Shown in pieces: positions 17,146-25,893 of a stretch of 64,000 bases of DNA. Every line of letters starts with the position of its first letter. Position 1 is the stretch's first letter. Under the pieces are notes generated by a model. The model was not told the DNA's origin. It did not search any database and was given only the letters and a program-made list of their open reading frames with translations. This stretch comes from Vibrio sp. STUT-A11 (GTDB taxonomy: Bacteria; Pseudomonadota; Gammaproteobacteria; Enterobacterales; Vibrionaceae). The DNA is taken from assembly GCF_026000435.1 (NCBI RefSeq), contig NZ_AP026763.1, positions 1,860,001 to 1,924,000 of the forward strand, in the 5' to 3' direction. The position numbers and the translations under genes are program-made.

Positions 17146-18666
17146 TTAGAAGAATCCTAGCGGATCAACGCTGTAACTGATCAGAAGGTTCTTAGTATTT
17201 TGGTAATGACCCAACATCATCTTGTGCGTTTCACGTCCAATACCAGATTTCTTGTAACCACCGAACGCTGCGTGAGCTGGGTAAGCATGGTAACAGTTGA
17301 TCCAAACTCGGCCCGCTTCAATGTTACGCCCCATACGGTAAGCCAGGTTTTGATCGCGTGTCCAAACACCAGCACCTAAGCCGTACTCAGTGTCGTTAGC
17401 AATCGCTAGTGCTTCTGCTTCGTCTTTAAAGGTCGTAATTGCGATAACAGGTCCAAAAATTTCTTCCTGGAAAACACGCATCTTATTATGACCTTCCAAC
17501 AGCGTTGGCTGAATGTAGTAACCTTGCTCAAGGTCACCTTCTTGTTTGGCAATGTCACCACCAAAGACAACTTTAGCGCCCTCTTCGCGACCGATTTCCA
17601 GGTAGCTTAGAATCTTATCGAATTGCTCTTGCGAAGCTTGTGCACCAACCTGAGTTTCGGTATCTAACGGGTTGCCTTGCTTAATTGACTGCGCACGTTC
17701 AGCCACTTTAGCAACAAACTTGTCATAAATTGACTCATGAACCAACACACGAGATGGACAGGTACAAACTTCACCTTGGTTGAAGAAGCCCAACAGCGTA
17801 CCTTCAATACACTTGTCGACAAACTCATCCTCGTGATCAAACACATCTGCGAAGTAGATATTTGGCGATTTACCACCCAGCTCAACGGTTGAAGGAATTA
17901 GGTTGTCAGCTGCACATTTTAGAATGTGGTTACCCACTTGCGTTGAACCTGTAAATGCCAGCTTCGCAATACGGTTGCTGGTTGCCAGTGCCTGACCCGC
18001 CTCTGAGCCATAACCATTTACCACGTTCACAACACCTGGTGGTAGTAAATCGGCGATTTTTTCCATCAGAACCAAAATCGACGTCGGCGTTTGCTCTGCA
18101 GGTTTGAGTACCACACAACACCCTGCTGCTAACGCTGGCGCGAGTTTCCATGCCGCCATCAAGATAGGGAAGTTCCAAGGAATGATCTGACCTACCACAC
18201 CAATTGGTTCTGGAAAGTGGTACGCTGCCGTTGTCTCATCAATTTCAGCGGCACTGCCTTCCTGTGCTCGAATACAACCTGCAAAGTAGCGGAAATGGTC
18301 GACAACAAGTGGAATGTCTGCTGCCAGTGTTTCACGGATCGGTTTACCGTTTTCCCATGTCTCCACCAACGCCAGCTCTTCAACGTGCTGTTCAAGGCGA
18401 TCTGCAATTCTTAAAAGAAGATTAGAACGCTCTGCAGCGCTGGTTTTCGCCCACTTTTCTCTGATGTTGTGTGCTGCATCCAATGCTAAATTGATATCAG
18501 CTTCACCAGAACGAGCAACTTTACAATACGGCTTTCCGTTAATTGGCGAAATATTGTCGAAGTACTCTCCACCTGTCGGTTTCACCCACTCTCCGCCGAT
18601 AAAGTTGTCGTAATGTGATTTGAAGTTCACGATGGCATTTTCACTACCTGGTTGTGCGTAAATCAT
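17146..18666 (-). CDS. NAD-dependent aldehyde dehydrogenase (ExaC/AldB, acetaldehyde type)
   Basis: A 506-residue aldehyde dehydrogenase from the ATG at 18666 (AAAGGAAG upstream), the usual length of ExaC/AldB/AcoD. The cofactor and catalytic elements are all present: the IIPWNFP loop, KPAEQTP, FTGSTQVG, the general-base glutamate in VELGGKSPN, and the nucleophile cysteine in NQGEVCTCPSR. The C-terminus NLLISYSVDPLGFF is typical of the acetaldehyde branch. It oxidises acetaldehyde or similar aldehydes to acids. Transcription is very likely sigma-54 dependent and driven by the divergent AcoR-like activator. An in-frame TTGTCGACAA within the gene is considered coincidental. Confidence 0.94.
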   Translation of the reverse strand: MIYAQPGSENAIVNFKSHYDNFIGGEWVKPTGGEYFDNISPINGKPYCKVARSGEADINLALDAAHNIREKWAKTSAAERSNLLLRIADRLEQHVEELALVETWENGKPIRETLAADIPLVVDHFRYFAGCIRAQEGSAAEIDETTAAYHFPEPIGVVGQIIPWNFPILMAAWKLAPALAAGCCVVLKPAEQTPTSILVLMEKIADLLPPGVVNVVNGYGSEAGQALATSNRIAKLAFTGSTQVGNHILKCAADNLIPSTVELGGKSPNIYFADVFDHEDEFVDKCIEGTLLGFFNQGEVCTCPSRVLVHESIYDKFVAKVAERAQSIKQGNPLDTETQVGAQASQEQFDKILSYLEIGREEGAKVVFGGDIAKQEGDLEQGYYIQPTLLEGHNKMRVFQEEIFGPVIAITTFKDEAEALAIANDTEYGLGAGVWTRDQNLAYRMGRNIEAGRVWINCYHAYPAHAAFGGYKKSGIGRETHKMMLGHYQNTKNLLISYSVDPLGFF

Positions 18667-18755
18667 AACTCTTCCTTTTGTTTCTCGTTCAGTTAGTGTT
18701 TGAAACACTTTGTTTTTTGACAGTGTCATAGGTCACTGTTAACGAAGAGTAATAC

Positions 18756-18770
18756 GCAAGTCACAGGCCA
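18756..18770 (-). promoter_or_regulatory. Sigma-54 promoter of the aldehyde dehydrogenase gene
   Basis: On the minus strand the sequence reads TGGCCTGTGACTTGC: GG and GC of the -24/-12 elements with exactly ten bases between them, close to the consensus TGGCAC-N5-TTGC. It lies about 90 bp upstream of the start codon and opposite a sigma-54 activator gene. Confidence 0.82.
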
Positions 18771-18862
18771 AGTAAGACAGACTTGTTGTTAATTAAATGC
18801 AACACTATGATTACCAAGCGATAACAATTTAAGTGAGTGTTGTTTGAATAGATGTATGGTGT

Positions 18863-18920
18863 GAACACCAGTGTTCAAGTGTTCCAAAATGGCACATGCT
18901 CACTGTGACAAAATGGTACA
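18863..18920. promoter_or_regulatory. Candidate upstream activating sequences for the AcoR-like activator
   Basis: GAACAC-CA-GTGTTC (18863-18876) is a near-perfect palindrome, with another GTGTTC at 18879. AAAATGGCACA (18886-18896) recurs as AAAATGGTACA (18910-18920), 24 bp apart. They lie about 95-160 bp upstream of the sigma-54 promoter, the usual distance for enhancer sites, and just before the activator's own start. Confidence 0.55.
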
Positions 18921-18923
18921 GTC

Positions 18924-20681
18924 ATGGAACTTCAACATATTACCGATAATAACTGGCTTTCAACTTCTTGGCTCAGAAGCGAACAAGCGGGTCTAAAACA
19001 GCGCCGACTCCCGGAAGATGTCCGTGTCAACTCGGCGACACTTAAGGACAGACGTCACCAATTGAACTTCCTGATCGATGCAGTTAAGCAATTTGCGCTG
19101 CCTCTGTTTAACCAGCTTTTCGCACACAGTAGTAGTCGGCTAATTCTTACCGATGCAGATGGCGTGATCATCGGTAGCTGGGGAAAACCAAGATTTAGAG
19201 AAAAGCTGACCGAAATTGCCCTTAGCTCAGGTGCCTGTTGGCAGGAAAAGCTGAAAGGAACCAATGCCATCGGTACCGCTTTAGTCGAGGCTAAACCAGT
19301 CTCGGTCATTGGCGATCAACACTTTATTCAGCAACATCGTTTTATCAGTTGTTCGGCGAACCCTATATTCGACCATCTAGGTCATCTCCTTGGGGTCTTG
19401 GACATCACCAGTGAACAGGAAAAGCATGATTTGTCTACCCAAGTACTCGTGCAGAATATGGTTCAGCTGGTCGAAAACCAAATGTTAAATCAGATTCCGA
19501 GCGGTCATATTCGGGTCGATTTGGCGTGCGATAAAGATCTATTAAACAGCGGCTGGCAAGGCATTATTATCGCCGACGAAGCAGGTGAAATTTTGGCACA
19601 CAACCAAGTCGCATCGCAGTTACTCGACTGCAGCACAGTGGTGGGTCAATCATTAGACGAGATTTTAGCGTATCAGAATTCAGACCAACCTATCGTATTC
19701 AAAACGGCACCACTCTCAAAAACAAAAAACCAGTCCCGCTCCTTAAGTGCCTCCAATGATCTTCATTTTGGTGACGCTAAAGTTGAACACTGTTGGCAAC
19801 AAGCAAACCGCGTCATCGATAAAGACATTAGTTTATTGATACTGGGTGAAACTGGCGTCGGTAAAAACGAGTTTGTAAAAGCACTGCATAAAAATAGCCA
19901 GCGAAAAAGCGGCCCTCTGGTGGCAGTCAACTGTGGTGCACTGCCTAAAGATCTTATTGAATCCGAGTTGTTTGGCTATGTTGCGGGAGCGTTTACCGGG
20001 GCAAACAGCAAGGGCTATCAGGGTAAGATTCGTCAAGCACACAAAGGCACCCTATTTCTCGATGAAATTGCTGACTTACCCATCGCTGCGCAAAGCCGCC
20101 TTCTACATGTACTTCAGGACAAAACCGTACTTCCTGTTGGGTCCAATCAAAGCGTTCAGGTTGATACTCAGATTATTGCGGCAACACATAAAGATCTTGA
20201 AGCCTTGGTTGAACAGGGCGAGTTCCGACAAGATTTATATTATCGACTGAATGGGCTGATCATCGAGTTGCCTAGATTGGAAGAGCGACAAGACAAGCAG
20301 AAGCTGATTGAAAGTCTTCACCGCCGACATGCGGAACCAAATCAACACTTGTGCCCTCACCTGTTATCTCTGTTGCTCACTTATTCGTGGCCAGGTAATT
20401 TGCGAGAGCTCGATAGCCTGATAAAGGTTTCTGCACTAATGGCACAAGGTGAGGCGATGTTAGAACTTGCTCATGTCCCAACTCACTTATCTAAGAAACT
20501 TAGCCAGATGCAACAACAGGCAAGCGCAGAACCGACTACGGATATACGTACTACAGTCGAAGACAAACTGGTAAAAACCTACCAAGCCAATCAAGGGAAC
20601 ATCAGTAAGACATCTCGAATGCTCGGTGTGAGCCGGAATACGATTTATCGGAAGCTGAAGAGCATGGGAATGATTAAATAA
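18924..20681 (+). CDS. Sigma-54-dependent activator, AcoR-like
   Basis: A 585-residue enhancer-binding protein. The N-terminal half holds a GAF-like sensory domain (about residues 60-190, with KGTNAIGTAL and LGVLDIT typical of AcoR) and a short PAS-like stretch (about 210-260). The AAA+ domain follows: Walker A GETGVGKN, the sigma-54 contact loop AGAFTGA, Walker B GTLFLDEI, and the arginine-finger region RQDLYYRLNGL. A Fis-type helix-turn-helix closes it (GNISKTSRMLGVSRNTIYRKLK). It is divergent from the aldehyde dehydrogenase gene, which has a sigma-54 promoter, and probably activates it in response to acetaldehyde, acetoin or an alcohol (inference). Confidence 0.94.
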   Translation: MELQHITDNNWLSTSWLRSEQAGLKQRRLPEDVRVNSATLKDRRHQLNFLIDAVKQFALPLFNQLFAHSSSRLILTDADGVIIGSWGKPRFREKLTEIALSSGACWQEKLKGTNAIGTALVEAKPVSVIGDQHFIQQHRFISCSANPIFDHLGHLLGVLDITSEQEKHDLSTQVLVQNMVQLVENQMLNQIPSGHIRVDLACDKDLLNSGWQGIIIADEAGEILAHNQVASQLLDCSTVVGQSLDEILAYQNSDQPIVFKTAPLSKTKNQSRSLSASNDLHFGDAKVEHCWQQANRVIDKDISLLILGETGVGKNEFVKALHKNSQRKSGPLVAVNCGALPKDLIESELFGYVAGAFTGANSKGYQGKIRQAHKGTLFLDEIADLPIAAQSRLLHVLQDKTVLPVGSNQSVQVDTQIIAATHKDLEALVEQGEFRQDLYYRLNGLIIELPRLEERQDKQKLIESLHRRHAEPNQHLCPHLLSLLLTYSWPGNLRELDSLIKVSALMAQGEAMLELAHVPTHLSKKLSQMQQQASAEPTTDIRTTVEDKLVKTYQANQGNISKTSRMLGVSRNTIYRKLKSMGMIK

Positions 20682-20717
20682 TCAATCATCGTTAATGATG
20701 GCTATGAAGGCGTTTTG

Positions 20718-20750
20718 AAGAGCACCCGCAATGGGTGCTCTTTCTTTTTT
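20718..20750 (+). terminator. Terminator of the AcoR-like gene
   Basis: AAGAGCACCC and GGGTGCTCTT flank GCAAT, followed by TTCTTTTTT. It lies about 40 bp after the activator stop. Confidence 0.9.
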
Positions 20751-20760
20751 ATCGTTGGCG

Positions 20761-20898
20761 TTAGAGCCCGCCAGCTTGTTGTGCCTGTTTAACCAATGCC
20801 TGACGTTGAGTTTCCTTTTCAGATACCACTTTATTGTTCTTTTGAGTGTCCTGCTCCAATTTGGCAGGGTTGAAAACAAAGTACTTGTTAAGAGTCAT
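20761..20898 (-). CDS. Small hypothetical protein (45 residues)
   Basis: An ATG-started frame with GAGG upstream, encoding MTLNKYFVFNPAKLEQDTQK and ending QAQQAGGL. The product is hydrophilic, rich in K, Q and N, and predicted helical in its second half. Composition and codon choice look like a real gene, and it ends directly before the convergent terminator. I do not recognise the family; no partner gene is adjacent. Confidence 0.55.
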   Translation of the reverse strand: MTLNKYFVFNPAKLEQDTQKNNKVVSEKETQRQALVKQAQQAGGL

Positions 20899-21390
20899 CT
20901 TGAGAACCTCAATGAGTTGTGATTGTTGCCTTTAAGCCTTTATAAATAGAACCAGTGAAAACGGCTTTCTCTGGCGGCTTGTGGCTGATGTTGAAGATAG
21001 TGTGTATTTAACAGTGACACATCCTCCATTTACGAGAATATTCCGGGCGTAGTTCAAAGGCTTACCTAATACGACTCTCAAAGTAATAGCACTAATAACA
21101 GCTGGCTGTGATAACGGTTCTTATTACTTGTTTGGCAGCAACTTATTGTCTCAAAAAGAAAAAAACAGGCCTCAACGCCCAGACGTAAAGGATGAGTTTT
21201 TCTCTGGATTGAAAGTACACTTGCCCTGCATATCTCTTCATTTCAATGAAAATTTTGTCTACAGGTTCAACATTCAACCTTTTTTGAGAAATATTTAGCT
21301 GTTTTTTTAGGCGCTAAAGCAAAGAAATGGAGACAATCACAATGAAGTGAGAGCTCTCTTGACTCTACCCACTAAAATTTGGGAGGCGTT
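20899..21390. other. Intergenic region without a recognised gene
   Basis: About 490 bases between two small divergent genes. No ORF with a convincing ribosome site, hairpin terminator or known motif was seen; it should contain both promoters. Confidence 0.45.
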
Positions 21391-21594
21391 ATGAAAAGTA
21401 ACAAGCTAGGTCATATCATGTCATTTAGCAGAATGTTTTCTTTTATTGCGTTTTTGACCGCCACATTCGCTTGGATCCTGAGCATGTATGCGTTATTTAC
21501 GGTCTCCGCGGCAGCGCTGGTTATCAGCGTAATCCTGTACTTAAAAGATAAGTTTCTCCACCCTAAAAGTCACACCAAAGGAAAGAGCGGCTGA
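21391..21594 (+). CDS. Small membrane protein (67 residues)
   Basis: Starts at the ATG preceded by GGGAGGCGTT, a strong ribosome site; an upstream in-frame ATG codon set (MGGV) overlaps that site and is less likely. Two hydrophobic segments (about residues 12-30 and 34-53) are followed by a lysine/histidine-rich tail, suggesting an inner-membrane hairpin with both ends in the cytoplasm. Function unknown. It precedes the terminator of the convergent gnd operon. Confidence 0.7.
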   Translation: MKSNKLGHIMSFSRMFSFIAFLTATFAWILSMYALFTVSAAALVISVILYLKDKFLHPKSHTKGKSG

Positions 21595-21622
21595 AGACTC
21601 TCGCCTTGGTTTGTCCAACACA

Positions 21623-21649
21623 AAATGGATGCCACTTGGGCATCCATTT
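21623..21649. terminator. Terminator after gnd (bidirectional)
   Basis: AAATGGATGCC and GGCATCCATTT pair over a short loop between the small membrane protein and gnd; the minus-strand transcript ends in TTTTG. Confidence 0.8.
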
Positions 21650-21676
21650 AGATTGTGTCGGTGTACTTAAAACGTA

Positions 21677-23125
21677 TTAAACGTCGTAAGTTGTAGACGC
21701 TGTGTCACCGCCTGTACCCGTCCAGTTAGTGTGGAAGAATTCACCACGCTCACGGTCGATACGCTCGTAAGTGTGAGCACCGAAGTAGTCACGTTGAGCT
21801 TGAAGCAGGTTAGCAGGTAGACGAGCTGTTGTGTAACCGTCTAGGAAAGTAAGCGCTGAAGTCGTACATGGCATTGGGATGCCTGCTTCTAGAGACTTAG
21901 CTGCAACTTTACGCCACGCTACCAGGCTGTTTTGTAGGATGCCTTTGAAGTAATCATCAGAGCCTAGGAACGCTAGATCTGGGTTCGCTTCGTATGCATC
22001 ACGGATGTTGCCTAGGAACGCAGAACGGATGATACAACCACCACGCCACATAAGAGCAACGTTACCGTAGTTTAGGTCCCAGCCGTTTTCGTTTGACGCT
22101 TCGCGCATTAGCATAAAGCCTTGAGCGTAAGAGATGATCTTAGACGCTAGAAGTGCCTGACGTAATGCGTCAACCCACTCTTGCTTGTCACCTTCAACTG
22201 GCGTGATTGTCTTGCCGAATAGTTTTTCAGCTTCAACACGTTGGTCTTTCAGTGCAGACAGACAACGAGAGAATACAGACTCAGAGATAAGCGTTAGAGG
22301 AATACCTAGGTCTAGCGCGTTAATACCAGTCCATTTACCTGTACCTTTCTGGCCAGCCGTGTCTAGGATCTTCTCAACTAGTGCTTCACCGTCTTCATCT
22401 TTGTAACCAAGGATGTCAGCTGTGATTTCAACCAAGTAGCTGTCTAGCTCAGTTTTGTTCCAGTCAGCGAATACGGCTTGCATCTCGTCAGCAGACATAC
22501 CAAGACCGTCTTTCATGAACTGGTAAGCTTCAGTGATCAGCTGCATGTCACCGTATTCGATACCGTTGTGAACCATCTTAACGAAGTGACCTGCACCGTC
22601 GTTACCAACCCAGTCACAACAAGGCTCACCCGCGTCAGTTTTTGCAGAGATACCTTGGAAGATAGGCTTAACCGCTTCCCATGCTTCTGCTGCGCCACCA
22701 GGCATAATAGATGGACCAAAACGTGCGCCTTCTTCACCACCAGATACACCAGTACCGATGAAGTGAATGCCTTTTTCACGTAGTGCTGCAACGCGACGGT
22801 TAGTATCTGGGTAGTTAGTGTTACCACCGTCGATGATGATGTCGCCTTTGTCTAGCAGAGGAACCAGCGCGTCGATGAACTTATCTACAACGTCACCTGC
22901 ACGAACCATCAGCATCACTTTACGTGGTGCTTCTAGTTTTTCTACCAGCTCTTCAAGAGAGTATGCGCCAACGATGTTAGTGCCTTTTGCCGGGCCTTCC
23001 AAAAACTCGTCTACTTTTGCTGCAGTACGGTTGTGAGCCACAACTTTAAAGCCGTGGTCGTTCATGTTTAGGATAAGGTTCTGACCCATTACCGCAAGGC
23101 CAATTACACCGATATCACCTTTCAT
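21677..23125 (-). CDS. gnd: 6-phosphogluconate dehydrogenase (decarboxylating)
   Basis: Converts 6-phosphogluconate to ribulose-5-phosphate and CO2 with NADP in the oxidative pentose phosphate pathway. The start chosen is the ATG at 23125 (GGAGAG upstream), giving the usual 482 residues; the frame extends 26 codons further into pgl's end. Evidence: the Rossmann start IGVIGLAVMGQNL, NRT after strand 2, the substrate and catalytic segment KMVHNGIEYGDMQ with its lysine, GTGKWT, and the C-terminal RGEFFHTNWTG. It is the last gene of zwf-pgl-gnd; 38 bases separate it from pgl. Confidence 0.97.
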   Translation of the reverse strand: MKGDIGVIGLAVMGQNLILNMNDHGFKVVAHNRTAAKVDEFLEGPAKGTNIVGAYSLEELVEKLEAPRKVMLMVRAGDVVDKFIDALVPLLDKGDIIIDGGNTNYPDTNRRVAALREKGIHFIGTGVSGGEEGARFGPSIMPGGAAEAWEAVKPIFQGISAKTDAGEPCCDWVGNDGAGHFVKMVHNGIEYGDMQLITEAYQFMKDGLGMSADEMQAVFADWNKTELDSYLVEITADILGYKDEDGEALVEKILDTAGQKGTGKWTGINALDLGIPLTLISESVFSRCLSALKDQRVEAEKLFGKTITPVEGDKQEWVDALRQALLASKIISYAQGFMLMREASNENGWDLNYGNVALMWRGGCIIRSAFLGNIRDAYEANPDLAFLGSDDYFKGILQNSLVAWRKVAAKSLEAGIPMPCTTSALTFLDGYTTARLPANLLQAQRDYFGAHTYERIDRERGEFFHTNWTGTGGDTASTTYDV

Positions 23126-23163
23126 TGTTTCTCTCCAATTGTGTTCCATTGACGAGCAGCGTA

Positions 23164-23880
23164 TTAAGAAATTTTTGCTGCTGCGTCTAAATCTAAATAC
23201 CACTCCGTGTCACCAGTTTTAGACTGGATTTTTGCTGCAGGATAAGGCAGCTCGCTTGCCGGAGTCGTGTGAATTTCGTGAACGATTTCAACTTTACCTG
23301 AGCCTAGTACCAGGTAGCTGATTCGTTTTGCTGCTTCTAGCACTTTCGCTGTCTTAGACACGCGAAGCTGACCAGACTCAGGGTGAGATGCAACCAGAGA
23401 TAAGTTCTCGTCTGCGTAGTTAGTCTGACCAGGGAACAGAGAAGCAGTGTGGCCATCAGCGCCAACGCCTAGCAGGATCCAGTCAAATACTGGCGTGCCG
23501 TTTTCACACGGGATCACATCTGCCATTTCTTTTGCAAAGCGCTCCGCTTCAGCTTGTGGATCGTTTTCACCCAAGATACGGTGGATGTTTTCTGCCGGGA
23601 TGTTTACCTGGCTAAACAACAAAGTGTTTGCTTCACCGTAGTTGCTTTCTGCGTCATCTGGCGCGACACAACGCTCATCCCCCCACCAGAAGTGAAGGTT
23701 TTGCCATTGAATTGACTCTGCATATGCATCGCTCGCCAGAAGCTTAAACAACATTTTTGGTGTGCTACCACCAGACAATGAGATGTGAATAGGTCGTCCT
23801 TGTTCGCTCAGCGCTTGCATGTCATTGGCTAAGCTTTCCACAACCTGCTGTGCTGTGTTGAAGATCTTATGGTTGATCAT
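23164..23880 (-). CDS. pgl: 6-phosphogluconolactonase
   Basis: Hydrolyses 6-phosphogluconolactone, the second step of the oxidative pentose phosphate pathway. The 238-residue DevB-type protein has ISLSGGSTPK at the phosphate-binding loop, FWWGDERCV, and LGVGADGHTASLFPG, the catalytic DGH motif. Its ATG overlaps the zwf stop in ATGA, so the two genes are translationally coupled. Confidence 0.97.
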   Translation of the reverse strand: MINHKIFNTAQQVVESLANDMQALSEQGRPIHISLSGGSTPKMLFKLLASDAYAESIQWQNLHFWWGDERCVAPDDAESNYGEANTLLFSQVNIPAENIHRILGENDPQAEAERFAKEMADVIPCENGTPVFDWILLGVGADGHTASLFPGQTNYADENLSLVASHPESGQLRVSKTAKVLEAAKRISYLVLGSGKVEIVHEIHTTPASELPYPAAKIQSKTGDTEWYLDLDAAAKIS

Positions 23881-25382
23881 AGTTCGCAGTAGTCCGTATC
23901 TGTTAAGTTTTTACATGGGAAACGCCATGCGCGGCTGTCGCGTTGCAGCAAATCATCGGCTTCTTTTGGTCCCCAAGTACCACATGCGTAACCAAAGAGC
24001 GATTGTGGATCTTGCTTGAAGTCCAGAATTGGCTGCACGTACTGCCAGCATGCTTCCACAGCATCGCTGCGTGCGAATAGTGTCGCGTCGCCGTTTAGTG
24101 AATCAAGCAGCAGACGTTCGTAGGCAGTCAGCATTTGCGTTTCTTCTAGAGAAGTGTAGTGGAAGTTCATCTTCACTTCTTTGGCTTTGAAACCAGCACC
24201 TGGTTCTTTCAAACCGAAACTCATCTGGATACCTTCGTCTGGCTGAATTCGGATGATCAGTTTGTTTTCTGGTGCATTTTGGCCAAACACTGGGTGTGGC
24301 GTCGCTTTAAAGTGGATAACCACTTCCGTCACGCGTGTTGGCAGGCGTTTACCTGTGCGCACGTAGAAAGGAACGCCGTTCCAACGCCAGTTATTAATGT
24401 AGGCTTTCAGGCCGATGTAGGTCTCTGTGCGAGAGTCATCTGCTACGCCGTTTTCTTCACGGTAACCTGGTAGATGCTGTCCACGTACATCAGATGCCGT
24501 GTACTGACCTAAAACCAGGTCGTTGCGAAGTGCTTCTTCATCCAGAGGCTTCAAACACTGTAGGACTTTTACGACTTCATCACGCATAGAATCAGCATTG
24601 ATTTGTGCTGGCGGCTCCATACCAACCATCGCTAATACTTGTAGCAGGTGGTTTTGGAACATATCGCGCACTGCACCCGAGTTATCGTAGTAACCGCCAC
24701 GCTCTTCTACGCCTAAGAACTCCGCGCCTGTGATTTCAACGTAATCAATAAAGTTACGGTTCCACAGTGGTTCGAACATTGCGTTTGAGAAGCGGAACAC
24801 TAACAGGTTTTGTACCGTTTCTTTACCCAGGTAGTGGTCAATACGGTAGATCTGGTGCTCTTGGAAATGCTCGTGGATTTCTTGGTCCAGTTTGCGTGCA
24901 GATTCAAGATCGTAACCGAAAGGCTTTTCAATGATCAGACGTTTCCAACCATCTTCTTCGTTGTTCAGTCCATGTGCTGCAAGACTAGCAGGAATAACGC
25001 TGTATAAGCTTGGAGGGGTCGCTAGATAGAAAAGCGTATTACGCTGCTCTAGCTGGTATTCGTCGGCTAGTTGATCTAAACGAGTCACCAACTTGCCGTA
25101 ATCTTGGGTATCTGAGGTATTGATAGCTTGGTAGTGCAGATGGTTAATAAATGCATTGAGCGTTTCTGGCTCTGTTTTTTCCATCTCCTGAAGCGATTTC
25201 TTCAGCTTTTCACGATAAGATTCATCACTGTATTCAGTTCGACTTACGCCCAGAATCGCAAAGTTATCTGGAAGCTGCTTATTCGCATAAAGGTGGTATA
25301 AAGCAGGAATTAACTTACGGTATGTAAGGTCGCCTGAAGCACCAAAAATAACGATGCTGCTGTTTTCTGGTATTACCATCAT
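23877..25382 (-). CDS. zwf: Glucose-6-phosphate 1-dehydrogenase
   Basis: Oxidises glucose-6-phosphate to the lactone with NADP. The 501-residue protein shows the cofactor loop IFGASGDLTYRKL, the EKPFG segment and the active-site signature RIDHYLGKE. First gene of zwf-pgl-gnd on the minus strand. Its 5' region contains overlapping inverted repeats that may control it. The start could be either of two consecutive ATG codons. Confidence 0.97.
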   Translation of the reverse strand: MMVIPENSSIVIFGASGDLTYRKLIPALYHLYANKQLPDNFAILGVSRTEYSDESYREKLKKSLQEMEKTEPETLNAFINHLHYQAINTSDTQDYGKLVTRLDQLADEYQLEQRNTLFYLATPPSLYSVIPASLAAHGLNNEEDGWKRLIIEKPFGYDLESARKLDQEIHEHFQEHQIYRIDHYLGKETVQNLLVFRFSNAMFEPLWNRNFIDYVEITGAEFLGVEERGGYYDNSGAVRDMFQNHLLQVLAMVGMEPPAQINADSMRDEVVKVLQCLKPLDEEALRNDLVLGQYTASDVRGQHLPGYREENGVADDSRTETYIGLKAYINNWRWNGVPFYVRTGKRLPTRVTEVVIHFKATPHPVFGQNAPENKLIIRIQPDEGIQMSFGLKEPGAGFKAKEVKMNFHYTSLEETQMLTAYERLLLDSLNGDATLFARSDAVEACWQYVQPILDFKQDPQSLFGYACGTWGPKEADDLLQRDSRAWRFPCKNLTDTDYCEL

Positions 25383-25443
25383 CTTTCCCTTAAAAACGAG
25401 GTACTTATTGTGTGCCTGGATATGGCTAAAAAGATGAGCCTAC

Positions 25444-25501
25444 CCTATCAACGGCACTTCAAAATAGAAAATTGCTCTTACCTATTACGTTGATAGGTAA
25501 G
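25444..25501 (-). promoter_or_regulatory. Competing inverted repeats upstream of zwf
   Basis: CTTACCTAT (25477-25485) and ATAGGTAAG (25493-25501) form an exact 9-bp hairpin. CGTTGATAGG (25488-25497), overlapping it, is also the exact reverse complement of CCTATCAACG (25444-25453). The two pairings exclude each other. They lie 60-120 bp before the zwf start, so they may be an operator pair or a leader switch. Confidence 0.5.
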
Positions 25502-25520
25502 TCAAATTAGGTCCAAAGAA

Positions 25521-25587
25521 CCTCAATAAGTCGTACTCGTTTAATGTATCAAAGCACGAAAAGCACGAAAAGCACGACTTGTTGAGG
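25521..25587. repeat. Three tandem AAAGCACGA repeats inside a 14-bp inverted repeat
   Basis: AAAGCACGA occurs three times without interruption at 25551-25577. The array is flanked by CCTCAATAAGTCGT (25521-25534) and ACGACTTGTTGAGG (25574-25587), reverse complements except at one position. The structure lies in the 510-bp gap between zwf and the AraC-type gene; the rest of the gap shows no gene. Confidence 0.6.
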
Positions 25588-25868
25588 TCATTTAGGTCAA
25601 GGAGCACTCCGTCACTTAGGCTGAAAGAGAGTCCGACACGGTGCAGTATTGTCTACGACAATTTGATTTACATCAACACTTGCCAGTGCAAACGTTTAAA
25701 TAAGTTGCAGGAAAACGATTAACTACTTGTATTTTATAAATAAAAAAACTCAAGCAAGATCTACTTACAATTTGAGTTAAAACTCTACATTGAATGAAAA
25801 ACATTCATTTAGTAGTCAAGTCAGTGATAACTGCAATCTAACGCCGACAAATTTTTACTCCTCATTAT

Positions 25869-25883
25869 TGATAATCATTCGCA
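25869..25883. promoter_or_regulatory. Fur-box-like site before the AraC-type gene
   Basis: TGATAAT-C-ATTCGCA: the left half matches the Fur 7-1-7 consensus TGATAAT-n-ATTATCA fully and the right half partly. It ends about 10 bp before the start codon. Confidence 0.6.
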
Positions 25884-25893
25884 ATATTAGATA

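Noticed and set aside
17813..17822. TTGTCGACAA within the aldehyde dehydrogenase gene
   Set aside because: It lies deep in coding sequence, encodes conserved residues and has no second site beside it; treated as chance.
20682..20879. 65-residue minus-strand ORF after the AcoR-like gene
   Set aside because: It crosses the terminator and overlaps in another frame the better-supported 45-residue gene at 20761-20898.
25551..25577. Possible CRISPR-like array
   Set aside because: The AAAGCACGA units are contiguous without spacers, only nine bases long, and no cas genes are near.
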